DNA of 38,890 nt from Solirubrobacteraceae bacterium (GCA_017882405.1 JADGPO010000051.1:1-38890), one strand, 5' to 3'; counted from the first letter of the stretch, positions 1 through 9,305 are shown. The notes: generated by a model from the sequence alone, not told the origin. Numbers and translations: made by a program.

Positions 1-247
1 GGGGCTTGACCAGCTCCACCCATGAAGAGAAGCCCGTCGTCCCGTCAGGAACCGTCCCTGCCATGGTCTCCGGGTATTGCCGGATGAACCGCTGCATCCA
101 CGACTCACCCCGCAGGCACTTGGCGATCGCGACCGCGATCAGGAGAAGCCCTAAGCCGATCGCTAGCAGCCAAAGAAGGTTGAACCACGCGGGCTTGCGA
201 AGGTGGTGGGCGAGGCGTAGGCTGGCGATGGGCGCGGGTGACCGACG
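1..247 (-). pseudogene. Fragment of a single-pass membrane protein, no start codon, cut by left edge
   Basis: Read on the minus strand, positions 247 to 1 form an open frame with a clear hydrophobic helix (key run FNLLWLLAIGLGLLLIAVAI, about 184-125) followed by a polar tail that leaves the window. An in-frame TAA lies just upstream (251-253), and no ATG, GTG or TTG occurs between it and the helix; the first ATG is at 97, after the helix. The codons (CTT, CTA, TTA, TCT) are less GC-biased than in the neighbouring genes. Either the 5' end has been lost, a rare start is used, or there is a frameshift. No family is recognised. I infer a remnant or an acquired small membrane protein. Confidence 0.4.
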
Positions 248-290
248 TATTTATAACTCCCGTTTCCGGCACTTATTCAGTCGCGGACCC

Positions 291-1748
291 TTACGCGGGA
301 GCAGGCCCCTCGACGGCTTCGACGGTCTCGCGCGCCACCGACCGGCGCGCCAGCAGGTAGTAGACGCCGCCGCCGAAGATCGCGCCCATGAACACGCTGA
401 AGTCGGCGAAGTGTGTGGCCTTGGAGAGCGGCCCCTGCCAGACGGTGGTGTCAAGCCACGAGGCGGCCGCCAGCATCCCCACCAGCTGCGCCACCACTCC
501 CGGGACGTGCACGCCCTCGTTTCGCCAGTAGATCCCGGCACGGCCGGTGAGCAGGGAGCGCGAGTCATAGCGGCCGCGACGCATGAACCAGTCGGTGATG
601 AAGATCGCCACCCACGGCGCGATCCAGATGATCATGAACAACAAAAAGTCGGTGAGGAACGTGTTGAAGTTGGAGTTGAAGATCGCGTACGCGGTCAGCG
701 CGCCGGCGACCACGGTGTCGATCACCACGCACTGCCAGCGCTTGATCCTGGGGATCAGCGCCTGCAGGGTCAGGCCCGAGGAGTAGAGGTCGACGCTGTT
801 GATCGCGAACAGCTGCACGATCACGAACACCAGGTAGGGGATCAAGAACCATCCGTGGAACGCATGCGGCAGGCCGGAGATGGGGTCCGAGGCCGAGGGG
901 ACAGCGGTGGCCACGGCGGCACCGAGTAGCGACAGCAGCGTGGAGGGGATGTAGCCGCCCAGTGCCACCGACCACACGATCCGCCGTCGGCTGGCCTGCG
1001 CCGGCAGGTAGCGCGAGAAGTCCGAGGCGTTCATCACCCAGCCGTAGCCGCCGGCCGACAGGATCAGCGCCAGCGCGCCCGTCATCGTCTCCCAGTTGGC
1101 ATTGGAGCCGGCGCCCAGGTGCGCCTTGGGGAGCGCGAAGATCGCCAGCAGGATGAACAGCACCACGAACGGGGGCACGAGCATCCGCAGCACTCGCAGC
1201 ATCGCCCGGTGGCCGAGCAGCGGCAGCACCAGCTGCACGGCCGCCGCCGCCACGATCAGCGCGACCTTCAGTCCGGTGGAGCCGCCCACGCCCGCCTTGG
1301 CCAAGAGCGCCAGTCCCGCCAGCACGACCAGCGCCAGCCCCTCGGTTTCATAGCCGACCTGGGTCATCCAGTTGAACACCGACACGATCCGCGCGCCCCG
1401 CGGACCGAACGCGGCCCGGCTGACGGCGAACACCGACGTCCCGGCCGCGGGGCCCTGCAGGCTGCCCACACCAGCCACCAGGTAGCTCAGGTTGCCGACG
1501 ACGATCACCAGCGCGGCCTGCCAGAACGACAGGCCGAAGGAGATGACCAGGGCGCCGTAGACGACGTACTCGACGTTGAACAGCGCGCCCGCCCACATCC
1601 AGAACAGATCGACGGGCGAGCCCCGGCGCTCGGCCACGGGGATGTAGTCGATGCCCCGCTGCTCGAACGCCGGCTCGTCGGTGACCGACCCGCCGGGGGC
1701 GCCGTGCGTCTCGTTCAAGTCGGGTGGGTGCGTCGAAGTGGAAGCCAT
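291..1748 (-). CDS. NCS1-family cytosine/purine permease
   Basis: A 485-residue integral membrane protein with about twelve hydrophobic segments and the architecture of nucleobase:cation symporter-1 carriers (CodB/allantoin/hydantoin type). After a polar N-terminus it has the family-typical early stretch FWMWAGALFNVEYVVYGAL near residues 49-67, and later a segment around NASDFSRYLP, the conserved position after TM6 in NCS1 permeases. Length fits the family (420-500). It starts 60 nt after the adenine deaminase stop on the same strand, so the two are probably co-transcribed and this carrier likely imports adenine or another nucleobase for deamination. The short gap contains a palindrome at 1787-1802. 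Exact substrate cannot be read from sequence. Confidence 0.9.
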   Translation of the reverse strand: MASTSTHPPDLNETHGAPGGSVTDEPAFEQRGIDYIPVAERRGSPVDLFWMWAGALFNVEYVVYGALVISFGLSFWQAALVIVVGNLSYLVAGVGSLQGPAAGTSVFAVSRAAFGPRGARIVSVFNWMTQVGYETEGLALVVLAGLALLAKAGVGGSTGLKVALIVAAAAVQLVLPLLGHRAMLRVLRMLVPPFVVLFILLAIFALPKAHLGAGSNANWETMTGALALILSAGGYGWVMNASDFSRYLPAQASRRRIVWSVALGGYIPSTLLSLLGAAVATAVPSASDPISGLPHAFHGWFLIPYLVFVIVQLFAINSVDLYSSGLTLQALIPRIKRWQCVVIDTVVAGALTAYAIFNSNFNTFLTDFLLFMIIWIAPWVAIFITDWFMRRGRYDSRSLLTGRAGIYWRNEGVHVPGVVAQLVGMLAAASWLDTTVWQGPLSKATHFADFSVFMGAIFGGGVYYLLARRSVARETVEAVEGPAPA

Positions 1749-1786
1749 CCCTGCGGACCGAAGTCTCAGTCACGGTCTCTACCCGA

Positions 1787-1802
1787 TCCACGTACACGTG
1801 GA
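1787..1802. repeat. Inverted repeat between adenine deaminase and permease
   Basis: TCCACGT-AC-ACGTGGA, two perfect 7-bp arms around 2 bp, in the 60-nt gap between the deaminase stop and the permease start. With a 2-nt loop it is a poor RNA hairpin, so a dimeric-repressor site is at least as likely. No T-run follows. Confidence 0.4.
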
Positions 1803-1808
1803 CAAGAC

Positions 1809-3533
1809 TCAGCCGACCTGTACAGGCACGTAAGCGAACTGACCAACGTCGACTAGGCCGCCGTCGGTCAGCCGCAACTCCGGGATCACCGACAGCGCGA
1901 TGAACGACAGCTGCATGAACGACTCCTCGACGGTCACCCCCAGCTGGCGCGCCGCCACCGCGCCGAGCGCATCGAGCGCTGAGGCCACCTCGCCGGCGGG
2001 CATGTCGCTCATCAGCCCGGCCAGCGGCAGCGCCACTTCGCCAGCCACATGGCCGTCCAGCACCGCGACCTGGCCGCCGCCGAGCTCCGCCAGCCGGGCG
2101 ACCGCCACCGCCATGTCCGCGCCCGACGCGCCGACGCAGACGACGTTGTGGGCGTCGTGGGCGACGGTGGAGGCGATCGCGCCGCGCTTGCAGCCAAAGC
2201 CGGTGACAAAGCCGCGGCCGATGCGGCCGGTCGCGTGGTGGCGCTCCACCACCGCGGCGTAGGCCACGTCGTCGCTCTCGGAGCCGATCGTCACCTCGCG
2301 CGCGAGCGTGGTCAGGCTGTGGCTCTCCACCCCAACCGCGCGGACGCGAGTGCCCGGCGCGAGGTCGAGCACCAGGTCATCGGACGACGGCAGCGCGCCG
2401 ATGTGGACGGTGTCGCGCAGCAGCTGGGGAATGCGGTCTCGCCCACCCGCGGTCGGCACCGTGCCAGGCTCGAGCTCGCCGCCGACCGCGACCAGCCGGC
2501 CGGCCTGCCAGACATGCGCCGGCACCCACGGCCCGAGCGCGTCGAAGGCGAGGATGTCGGCCTGGTGGCCCGGGCCGAGGCTGCCCAGCTGGGTGAAGCC
2601 GTGATAGCGGGCGGGGTTGGTGCTGGCCAGCAGGATCGCTTCGATCTCCGAGATCCCGCTGGCCACCGCCAGGCGCACGCAGTCGTTCAGATGGCCGAGG
2701 GAGAGCAGCGTGTCGGGCTCGCGGTCGTCGGTGCAGAAGGCCGCGCCGTCGGTTCCGTGGGCGACGATCGTCGGCGCCAGGTCGACGAGGTTCTGGCTCG
2801 CCGACCCCTGGCGCAGGAACACCCACATCCCCTTGCGTCGCTTCTCCTCTGCCTCCTGGAGGCGGGTGGCCTCGTGGTCGGACTCGACGCCGGCGGCGAT
2901 GTAGGCGTCCAGCTGGCGCCCGGACACCCCGGGGCTGTGGCCGTCGACGCGCCGCCCGCCGGCAGCGGCGATCCGCGCCAGCATCTCCTCGTCGCCGGCG
3001 ATCACGTCAGGGAAGTCCATGACCTCGCCGATCCCCATGGCGCCGTGGCGCTGGACCAGCTCGCGGATGTCGTTCGCGTCCAGGGTCGCGCCCGAGGACT
3101 CGAACGAGGACGCCGGGACGCAGCTGGAGGCGTAGACGGCGAACGTGAATGGCAGCGGCTCGGCGGCCTGCATGAGCGCCAGCACGCCGGGGACGCCCAG
3201 GACGTTGGCCAGCTCGTGCGGATCGGCGGCCACCGCGGTGGTGCCGAGCGGAAGGACGGTGCCCACGAACTCGTCGATCCACAGCTTGGTCGACTCCAGG
3301 TGCATGTGGGCGTCGACGAACCCCGGGGTCAGCGCGGCGCCGCCGACGTCGACGACGTCATGCGCGTCGCGGTCGCCCCAGCCGACGATCATGCCCTCGG
3401 CCACCGCCAGCGAGGTGTCGATCCATTCCCGAGTGGCGTCGGCGAACACGCGCCCGCCGGTGATCAGCAGGTCGGCCGGCTCCTCGCCGCGGGCCACGGC
3501 CAGCCCGCGCCGGCTCACCTGGGGTCGTGCCAC
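1809..3533 (-). CDS. ade: Adenine deaminase
   Basis: Hydrolyses adenine to hypoxanthine and ammonia (purine salvage). About 574 residues, matching bacterial Ade (550-600). The amidohydrolase core starts with the metal-binding DAHMH at residues 74-78, followed by GHSPG, ESDHEAT and TDDREPD, which fit the ordered metal and active-site motifs of the family. The C-terminal Ade-specific domain shows GFGCKRGAIAS and AHDAHN. I chose the GTG at 3533 because homology begins right after it (frame VARPQVSRRG); the frame stays open upstream to 4595, but that part is antisense to other genes. Gene order deaminase then permease supports an uptake-and-deamination operon. A remnant of a second amidohydrolase lies just upstream in the opposite direction. 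Confidence 0.93.
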   Translation of the reverse strand: MARPQVSRRGLAVARGEEPADLLITGGRVFADATREWIDTSLAVAEGMIVGWGDRDAHDVVDVGGAALTPGFVDAHMHLESTKLWIDEFVGTVLPLGTTAVAADPHELANVLGVPGVLALMQAAEPLPFTFAVYASSCVPASSFESSGATLDANDIRELVQRHGAMGIGEVMDFPDVIAGDEEMLARIAAAGGRRVDGHSPGVSGRQLDAYIAAGVESDHEATRLQEAEEKRRKGMWVFLRQGSASQNLVDLAPTIVAHGTDGAAFCTDDREPDTLLSLGHLNDCVRLAVASGISEIEAILLASTNPARYHGFTQLGSLGPGHQADILAFDALGPWVPAHVWQAGRLVAVGGELEPGTVPTAGGRDRIPQLLRDTVHIGALPSSDDLVLDLAPGTRVRAVGVESHSLTTLAREVTIGSESDDVAYAAVVERHHATGRIGRGFVTGFGCKRGAIASTVAHDAHNVVCVGASGADMAVAVARLAELGGGQVAVLDGHVAGEVALPLAGLMSDMPAGEVASALDALGAVAARQLGVTVEESFMQLSFIALSVIPELRLTDGGLVDVGQFAYVPVQVG

Positions 3534-3607
3534 GTCCCAGACTCTTGCAGATGTGCGGGGGGCGTCGACCGCCGTCGGACTGAGGGGCGAAGGTATCGTC
3601 CCGGCAC

Positions 3608-3812
3608 GTGACCGGCCCGTGGCTGCTGAGCCCCTACGGCTCACGGTGTACAAGGGATCGTGGTGGTCGGTCCTTCGCTGGAGTGTGGTGCCCGCCAACG
3701 TCTGGACGCGCGCGGGTTGGTGGCGCTCCCGAGCGGCGTCGACCCGCACGTGCACTCGCGACGGCCGGCTGGTGGGCGAGCCCCGCGGGCGGTTGCTCAT
3801 CCCGCGGCTTAA
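3608..3812 (+). pseudogene. Remnant of a cyclic amidohydrolase (dihydroorotase/hydantoinase type), N-terminal part only
   Basis: A frame from GTG at 3608 reads VTGPWLLSPYG, like the first strand of hydantoinase/dihydroorotase proteins. A second frame at about 3702-3770 reads DARGLVALPSGVDPHVHSR, which fits the hallmark entry to the metal site (D-A-x-G-L-V-x-P-G-x-[IV]-D-x-H-x-H). The two are in different frames, and the second ends in TAA at 3810-3812, so only about 60 codons of a roughly 450-codon gene remain. It is divergent from the adenine deaminase gene, so the locus may once have had a wider nucleobase or hydantoin role. The match is short and made by eye. Confidence 0.5.
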
Positions 3813-3822
3813 CGAAACGAGT

Positions 3823-3852
3823 TTGGTCGCGGCTCCCGCCACGCGGTAATTT
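3823..3852 (+). promoter_or_regulatory. Leaderless-type promoter for the gene at 3859
   Basis: TTGGTC (3823-3828), 18-bp spacer, TAATTT (3847-3852), then only 6 nt to the GTG start at 3859. The spacing implies transcription starting at or next to the start codon, common in Actinobacteria. No Shine-Dalgarno is present. Confidence 0.5.
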
Positions 3853-3858
3853 GGAGCC

Positions 3859-4356
3859 GTGCTCACCCCGGCGATGCAGTACGGGATCCATCCCGGCCCC
3901 GACGGCCTTCTGGAACCGTTGCTGCTGATCGTCGCGGGGGCCTGCGTGGGCGCCCTGCTGACGGCCCTCACGCGCGTGGCGGTCACCCGTACGCGGTCCG
4001 CGATCCGCGGCCGGCGCACGGCGCGCGGCCGGCTGCGATCGGCCGCCACCGTGGAGATGCGCGCGCGGGCGATGATGAGCGAGCTCTGCCCGCACGGCTG
4101 GCATGCGCAGATCACGCTGCTGGAGGGCGCGATCGATCCGGAGGGCAACGTCGCCGGCGGGCGCCGGCCGCGGGTCGCGCTGGACTGGACCGAGCTGAGC
4201 GCCGAGGACGGCCGTCCGGCCGTGATGCGGCGCGTGTGGGCCGAGAGCATCGGCGCCGCGCTGGAGGCGATGGTCGCCGACCGGCGCACCGACGAGACGC
4301 TCGAGCAGATCGAGCAGGGGGCCGTCGCCGACGGCGCCCTGTGGCCTGACCTGTAG
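3859..4356 (+). CDS. Hypothetical N-terminally membrane-anchored protein
   Basis: A 165-residue protein starting with GTG. One hydrophobic helix at about residues 18-37 (LLEPLLLIVAGACVGALLTA) is followed by a basic stretch (about 45-66, many Arg), so the rest is predicted to be cytoplasmic. The soluble part (70-165) is mixed alpha/beta with WHAQITLLEGAIDPEGNV and an acidic C-terminus (TDETLEQIEQG). I do not recognise a family. Coding is supported by high GC at third positions, an upstream leaderless promoter and a following promoter for the next gene. It stands alone between the divergent ade locus and the oxidoreductase pair. Confidence 0.7.
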   Translation: MLTPAMQYGIHPGPDGLLEPLLLIVAGACVGALLTALTRVAVTRTRSAIRGRRTARGRLRSAATVEMRARAMMSELCPHGWHAQITLLEGAIDPEGNVAGGRRPRVALDWTELSAEDGRPAVMRRVWAESIGAALEAMVADRRTDETLEQIEQGAVADGALWPDL

Positions 4357-4380
4357 CAATCTGCCGCCGTTGCCGTTGAC

Positions 4381-4409
4381 TTGGGAAGGCGACCGCCCCG
4401 GCCTAGACT
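4381..4409 (+). promoter_or_regulatory. Leaderless-type promoter for the F420 oxidoreductase pair
   Basis: TTGGGA (4381-4386), 17-bp spacer, TAGACT (4404-4409), then 7 nt to the ATG at 4417. There is no ribosome-binding site, so the mRNA is probably leaderless. This also supports 4417 over the in-frame upstream TTG. Confidence 0.6.
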
Positions 4410-4416
4410 CGCCAGC

Positions 4417-5250
4417 ATGGAATTCGGAATCGGATACTTCCCCACGCATGACGCGGTCAGCCCCGGCGCCTTCGCGCGGCTGGTGGAGGAGCGGGGCCAC
4501 GAATCGCTGTTCTTCGCCGAGCACACGCACATCCCGGCCAGCCGCGAGAGCGAGTACCCCGGCGGCGGCGAGCTGCCGCGCAAGTACATCCACACCTACG
4601 ACCTGTTCGTCGCGCTGACCGCCTCGGCCGCGGCGACGTCCAAGCTGCGGGTCGGCAGCGGCATCTGCCTGGTGATCGAGCGCGACCCGATCGTCACCGC
4701 CAAGGAGGTCGCGTCGATCGATCATTTGTCGGGTGGCCGCTTCGAGTTCGGCGTCGGCGCCGGCTGGAACCGCGAGGAGATGGCAAATCACGGCACCGAC
4801 CCGCGCACGCGGATGAAGCTGCTGGCCGAGCGCGTGGAGGCGATGAAGGCGCTCTGGACACAGGACGAGGCCACCTACCATGGGGATCATGTGAACTTCG
4901 ACCGGGTCTGGGCGTGGCCCAAGCCCGCCCAGAAGCCGCACCCGCCGGTGCTGATCGGCGGCCTGGGCCCGACGGTGCTCGACCGCGTGCTGGCGTTCGG
5001 CGACGCGTGGTTTCCGAACTACGGGCCGCCGGATCTGCTCGACCGCGTGGCCGAGCTGCGCTCCCGTGCCGATCGCGAGATTCCCGTGATGGCGATGGGC
5101 GTCCCCGCAGATGCCAAGGCGATCGAGCCCCTGCAGGAGGCGGGCTTCGCTCGGGTCGCCCACTGGATCCCGTCGGCCAACCGCAGCACCGTCGAGGCCG
5201 CGCTGGAGCGCTGGGAGGCGGCGATCGCCCAGCTCAACGGCGAGGCGTGA
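4417..5250 (+). CDS. LLM-class F420-dependent oxidoreductase
   Basis: A 277-residue luciferase-like (LLM) TIM-barrel protein of the F420-dependent subfamily, expected to use reduced F420 (or flavin) for hydride transfer. Typical signatures are the N-terminal strand MEFGIGYFPTHD, the FAEHTHIP segment, the SGGRFEFGVGAGWNREE turn that contacts the cofactor phosphate, and KPHPPVLIGG in the second half. Length fits the TIGR03619-like group (270-300). Its stop overlaps the GTG start of the next gene (GTGA, 5247-5250), so the two are translationally coupled, and both families are linked to F420. Physiological substrate unknown. Confidence 0.88.
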   Translation: MEFGIGYFPTHDAVSPGAFARLVEERGHESLFFAEHTHIPASRESEYPGGGELPRKYIHTYDLFVALTASAAATSKLRVGSGICLVIERDPIVTAKEVASIDHLSGGRFEFGVGAGWNREEMANHGTDPRTRMKLLAERVEAMKALWTQDEATYHGDHVNFDRVWAWPKPAQKPHPPVLIGGLGPTVLDRVLAFGDAWFPNYGPPDLLDRVAELRSRADREIPVMAMGVPADAKAIEPLQEAGFARVAHWIPSANRSTVEAALERWEAAIAQLNGEA

Positions 5251-5669
5251 ACCGGCAGGAGGCCCGGGAGCGGTTCGCCGCCGCCCGGGTCGCCCGCCTG
5301 GCGACGGCCGGCGCAGACTGCCGGCCGCACCTGGTCCCGGTCGTGTTCGCGGTGCAGGGCGAGACGGTCTACAGCGCCGTGGACGCCAAGCCCAAGCGCA
5401 CGACCAAGCTGCGGCGGCTGGCGAACGTCGCCGAGAACCCCGCCGTCAGCCTCCTCGTCGACCACTACGAGGACGACTGGGACGCGCTGTGGTGGGTGCG
5501 GGCCGACGGCACCGCCAGGGTGCTGGACGGCGACGAGCCCGAGGCCCGGCAGGCGATCGAGTGGCTGCGCGAGCGCTATCCCCGGCAGCAGGCGACCGGG
5601 GCCGTGCTGGCCGTCGACGTGCAGCGCTGGACGGGCTGGGCGGCCGCGGCCGCGGCCCGGGCCGGTTAG
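5247..5669 (+). CDS. PPOX-class F420-dependent oxidoreductase (TIGR03668-like)
   Basis: A 140-residue split-beta-barrel protein of the pyridoxamine-oxidase-like, F420-binding group. It begins NRQEARERFAAARVARLATAGADCRPHLVPVVF, typical of these small proteins, followed by PKRTTKLRRLANV for cofactor contact and DDWDALWWVRADGTARVL. GTG at 5247 overlaps the previous stop, and the homology starts exactly there. It ends in a 4-nt convergent overlap with the nicotinamidase-like gene (TTAG, 5666-5669). Pairing with an LLM enzyme suggests a two-step or shared-cofactor F420 reaction; this is inferred from context. Confidence 0.85.
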   Translation: MNRQEARERFAAARVARLATAGADCRPHLVPVVFAVQGETVYSAVDAKPKRTTKLRRLANVAENPAVSLLVDHYEDDWDALWWVRADGTARVLDGDEPEARQAIEWLRERYPRQQATGAVLAVDVQRWTGWAAAAAARAG

Positions 5670-6199
5670 CCCACGACGGCGCCGAGCTCAGACAGCCGGG
5701 TGAGGGCGTCCTCTGAGTCCTGCGCGTCGATGCCCCGCACGCCATCACGCTCGATCGTGACCCGCAGGGCCTCGCGGATCGCGTCATGGGCGGTGTGCTT
5801 GACGCACACGTCGGTGGCCAGTCCGACGATCGTGACCGCGGTGACCTCCTCGGCGCGCAGCAGCTCGCGCAGCTCGGGGTTCTCGAAGCCCGAGTAGCCC
5901 TCATCGCCAGGCGCGGTGCCGGTGTCGATCACGGCGTCGATGGCTTCTCGGTTCAGCCGGTCGCTCAGCTCGGCGCCCGGGGTCCCCTGGACGCAGTGCG
6001 CCGGCCACGGGCCGCCCTGCTCGACGAACGAGTCGTGATTCGCCGGGTGCCAGTCGCGGGTGGCGAGGACGATCGCGAAGCGCGGATCGGCCGCCAGCGC
6101 GTTGATGGGATCGATCACCTGATCGCCGTCGGGCACCGCCAGCGCGCCGCCGGGGAGGAAGTCATTCTGGACGTCGATGATGAGCAGGGCTTCGGGCAT
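5666..6199 (-). CDS. Nicotinamidase/isochorismatase-family hydrolase with Thr at the catalytic Lys position
   Basis: A 177-residue cysteine hydrolase closest to nicotinamidase PncA, which converts nicotinamide to nicotinate in NAD salvage. Visible: Asp9 (IIDVQNDF), the metal site Asp49, His51, His55 and His68 (RDWHPANHDSF ... PAHCVQGT), and Cys132 in GLATDVCVKHTA with the cis-peptide before it. The third triad residue, a Lys in the family's (V)xxKG...YS(A/G)F segment, is here Thr93 (VIDTGTAPGDEGYSGF, codon ACC). Everything else is intact, so either the activity is altered or Lys134, two residues after the Cys, plays a part. The upstream gene on this strand is the LigD polymerase, 15 nt away. 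Confidence 0.85.
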   Translation of the reverse strand: MPEALLIIDVQNDFLPGGALAVPDGDQVIDPINALAADPRFAIVLATRDWHPANHDSFVEQGGPWPAHCVQGTPGAELSDRLNREAIDAVIDTGTAPGDEGYSGFENPELRELLRAEEVTAVTIVGLATDVCVKHTAHDAIREALRVTIERDGVRGIDAQDSEDALTRLSELGAVVG

Positions 6200-6214
6200 G
6201 CGTCTCGGTCGGGG

Positions 6215-7189
6215 TTACCCGTTGTCTGCCTCCGGCTCACCCGGGTCCTCCAGGTCCTCGCAGGCGGCCCACTCCAGCAGCGGAGCCAGCGAGAACACCG
6301 CCTCGTCGATCCCGGCGTGCAGGTCGCCGAGCCGGGCGAAGCGCGCGGGCATCGTGGCGATCGTCAACTCGTTCGGGCTGACGGCGTCGATCTCGTCCCA
6401 GGTGATGGGGGCCGAGACGGTGCCGGAGACGTTGCCGCGGACCGAGTAGGCGCTGGCGATCGTGTGGTCACGCGCGTTCTGGTTGTAGTCGACGAACACC
6501 TTGTCGGGCTCGCGGTCCTTGCGCCACCAGGTGGTCGTCGCGTCGGCGGGGATCCGCCGCTCCACCTCGCGGGCGAAGGCCAGCGCGGCGCGGCGCACGT
6601 CGCCGAAGCCGTACTCGGGCGCGATCCGGACGTAGATGTGGATCCCGGAGCCTCCGGAGGTCTTGGGCCAGCCGACTGCGCCCAGCTCGTCAAGCACCTC
6701 GTGAGCGACGTGCGCCACGCGCCGCACCGCGGCCAGCCGGCAGTCGGGCATCGGGTCAAGGTCGATCCGCCACTCGTCGGGGCGCTCCACGTCGCCGCAG
6801 CGCGAGTTCCAGGGATGGAACTCGACGGTCGACATCTGCACAGCCCAGATCACGCTGGCCAGCTCGGTGACGCACAGCTCGTCGGCGTGGCGGCCGTAGC
6901 GCGGGAACGTGACCCGGACCGTCTGCAGCCACGGCGGGGCTCCCGGCGGCAGCCGCTTCTGGTGGACCTTCTTGCCGTCGACCCCCTTGGGGAAGCGGTG
7001 CAGCATGCACGGCCGCTCGCGCAGCGCCCGCACGATCCCGTCGCCGACCGACAGGTAGTAGCGCGCCAGGTCCAGCTTCGTCTCCCCGCGCGCCGAGAAG
7101 TACACGCGGTCGGGGTTGGAGATGCGCACGATGCGCTCGCCCACCACCAGCTCGACGGCATCGCTCTTGGAGGCCGGCATGGGGCGCAT
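6215..7189 (-). CDS. Stand-alone LigD-type polymerase/primase domain protein
   Basis: A 324-residue archaeo-eukaryotic-primase-superfamily polymerase of the LigD PolDom type, used in bacterial non-homologous end joining and related gap repair to add (ribo)nucleotides. Catalytic residues are visible: Asp143 and Asp145 in RIDLDP, His184 in SGIHIYV and Asp234 in [10 protein letters not shown]. The N-terminus ([10 protein letters not shown]...[11 protein letters not shown]) is typical of the fold. No ligase or phosphoesterase domain is attached, and neither Ku nor a ligase gene lies in the window, so this is one of the separate polymerases found in many actinobacteria. ATG at 7189 was taken; an in-frame ATG four codons later is possible. 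It runs into the pncA-like gene. Confidence 0.9.
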   Translation of the reverse strand: MRPMPASKSDAVELVVGERIVRISNPDRVYFSARGETKLDLARYYLSVGDGIVRALRERPCMLHRFPKGVDGKKVHQKRLPPGAPPWLQTVRVTFPRYGRHADELCVTELASVIWAVQMSTVEFHPWNSRCGDVERPDEWRIDLDPMPDCRLAAVRRVAHVAHEVLDELGAVGWPKTSGGSGIHIYVRIAPEYGFGDVRRAALAFAREVERRIPADATTTWWRKDREPDKVFVDYNQNARDHTIASAYSVRGNVSGTVSAPITWDEIDAVSPNELTIATMPARFARLGDLHAGIDEAVFSLAPLLEWAACEDLEDPGEPEADNG

Positions 7190-7242
7190 GGTCGCACGTC
7201 CTATCGTCGAGGCCAGACCGCAACGAACGAAACGGAGCGCAG

Positions 7243-8231
<989 letters not shown>

Positions 8232-8235
<4 letters not shown>

Positions 8236-9122
8236 CCGCCCTCTCCGAGGAGTCCTTCGCCCGCGTCGGCGAGCTGGAGCTCTGCTACCAGACGTTCGGC
8301 GCCGACGAGGACCCGGCGCTGCTGATGGTGATGGGACTGGGCACCCAGATGGTGATGTGGGACGACGAGCTGTGCGAGACGCTCGCCGGCCGGGGCCTGC
8401 GGGTGATCCGCTTCGACAACCGCGACATCGGCCGCTCCACGATCCTGCGCGGTCTGGGCACGCCGACGCTGCGCCAGCTGGCGCTGCGCGACCGCCGCGC
8501 GGCGCCGTACTCGCTCGACGAGATGGCCGCCGACGCGGTCGGCCTGCTGGATCAGCTGGGCATCGAGTCGGCGCACGTGGTGGGCGCCTCGATGGGCGGG
8601 ATGATCGCCCAGCTGATGGCGATCAACCATCCGTCTCGCGTCCGCTCGCTGGTCTCGATCATGTCGACCACCGGCAGCCGCCGGGTCGGCCTGCCGCGTC
8701 CGGGGATGATCCCGCTGGTGCTGCGCCGCCCGCGCCCTGATCGAGAGGGCTACGTGTCAGACCTGGTGGCCACCCTGCGCGCGATCGGCTCCAATCGCTA
8801 TCCCAGTGAGACCGAGCGCCTGCGGCAGCTGGCCGAGCGCTGCTACGAGCGCGGCCACGACCGCAGCGGAACGCCCCGGCAGCTGGCGGCGATCCAGACC
8901 GCGCCCGACCGCACCGCCGCGCTGCGGCGGCTGCGCCTGCCGGCGGCCGTCATCCACGGCTCCGATGACCCGCTCGTCGGACCCTCCGGGGGGCGCGCCA
9001 CCGCCAAGGCGATCCCCGACGCCCAGCTGCTGATGCTCGACGGGATGGCCCACGACATGCCCCGCCAGCTGTGGCCGCAGATCGTCGAGACGATCGTGCA
9101 GACCACGGAGGCCGCCGGCTGA
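8232..9122 (+). CDS. Alpha/beta hydrolase
   Basis: A 296-residue alpha/beta-hydrolase-fold enzyme. The nucleophile elbow GASMGG has Ser120, the oxyanion region is [13 protein letters not shown], the acid is probably Asp in [10 protein letters not shown], and the general base is His in DGMAHDMP. The DNRDIGRS segment places it with esterase/haloperoxidase-like members of the RsbQ/DhaA type. It starts with TTG at 8232 inside the previous stop (TTGA), so it is translationally coupled to the aldo/keto reductase. The pair may act on the same carbonyl or ester substrate, but that is not provable here. Confidence 0.88.
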
Positions 9123-9159
9123 GCGGCGCGGACGCCGCTGCGCGCAATGAGGCAAGGAT

Positions 9160-9179
9160 GTCGGGGCTGACGCCCCGAC
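9160..9179. terminator. Hairpin in convergent gap (first of two)
   Basis: GTCGGGGC-TGAC-GCCCCGAC, a perfect 8-bp stem with a 4-nt loop, 38 nt after the hydrolase stop. There is no T-run, as is usual for high-GC terminators of this kind. It probably ends the plus-strand aldo/keto reductase-hydrolase transcript. Confidence 0.5.
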
Positions 9180-9305
9180 TCCCAAGAAAGCGTCACCTCT
9201 ACGCCGCTCGGGGGCGCCGACCGAGGGTGTGGCCATCGACGTCGCGATCCCCCAGCTGAGCGGGATGTCGGCGGCCGGATATCCCCGATGGCACAGTTTG
9301 TCCCC

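Noticed and set aside
3534..3858. Purine riboswitch upstream of adenine deaminase
   Set aside because: I could not find the conserved purine-aptamer core or a following terminator/antiterminator; the space is mostly the amidohydrolase remnant.
3534..4595. Open frame continuing about 350 codons upstream of adenine deaminase
   Set aside because: It has no amidohydrolase homology, is antisense to two plus-strand genes and is explained by the high GC content. The family match starts at the GTG at 3533.
3634..5163. Long minus-strand open frame (over 500 codons) opposite the LLM oxidoreductase
   Set aside because: Arg/His/Gly-rich composition without domains; a shadow of the real gene on the other strand.
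6215..7189. Complete NHEJ ligase LigD
   Set aside because: Only the polymerase domain is encoded; there are no ligase motifs and no Ku gene in the window.
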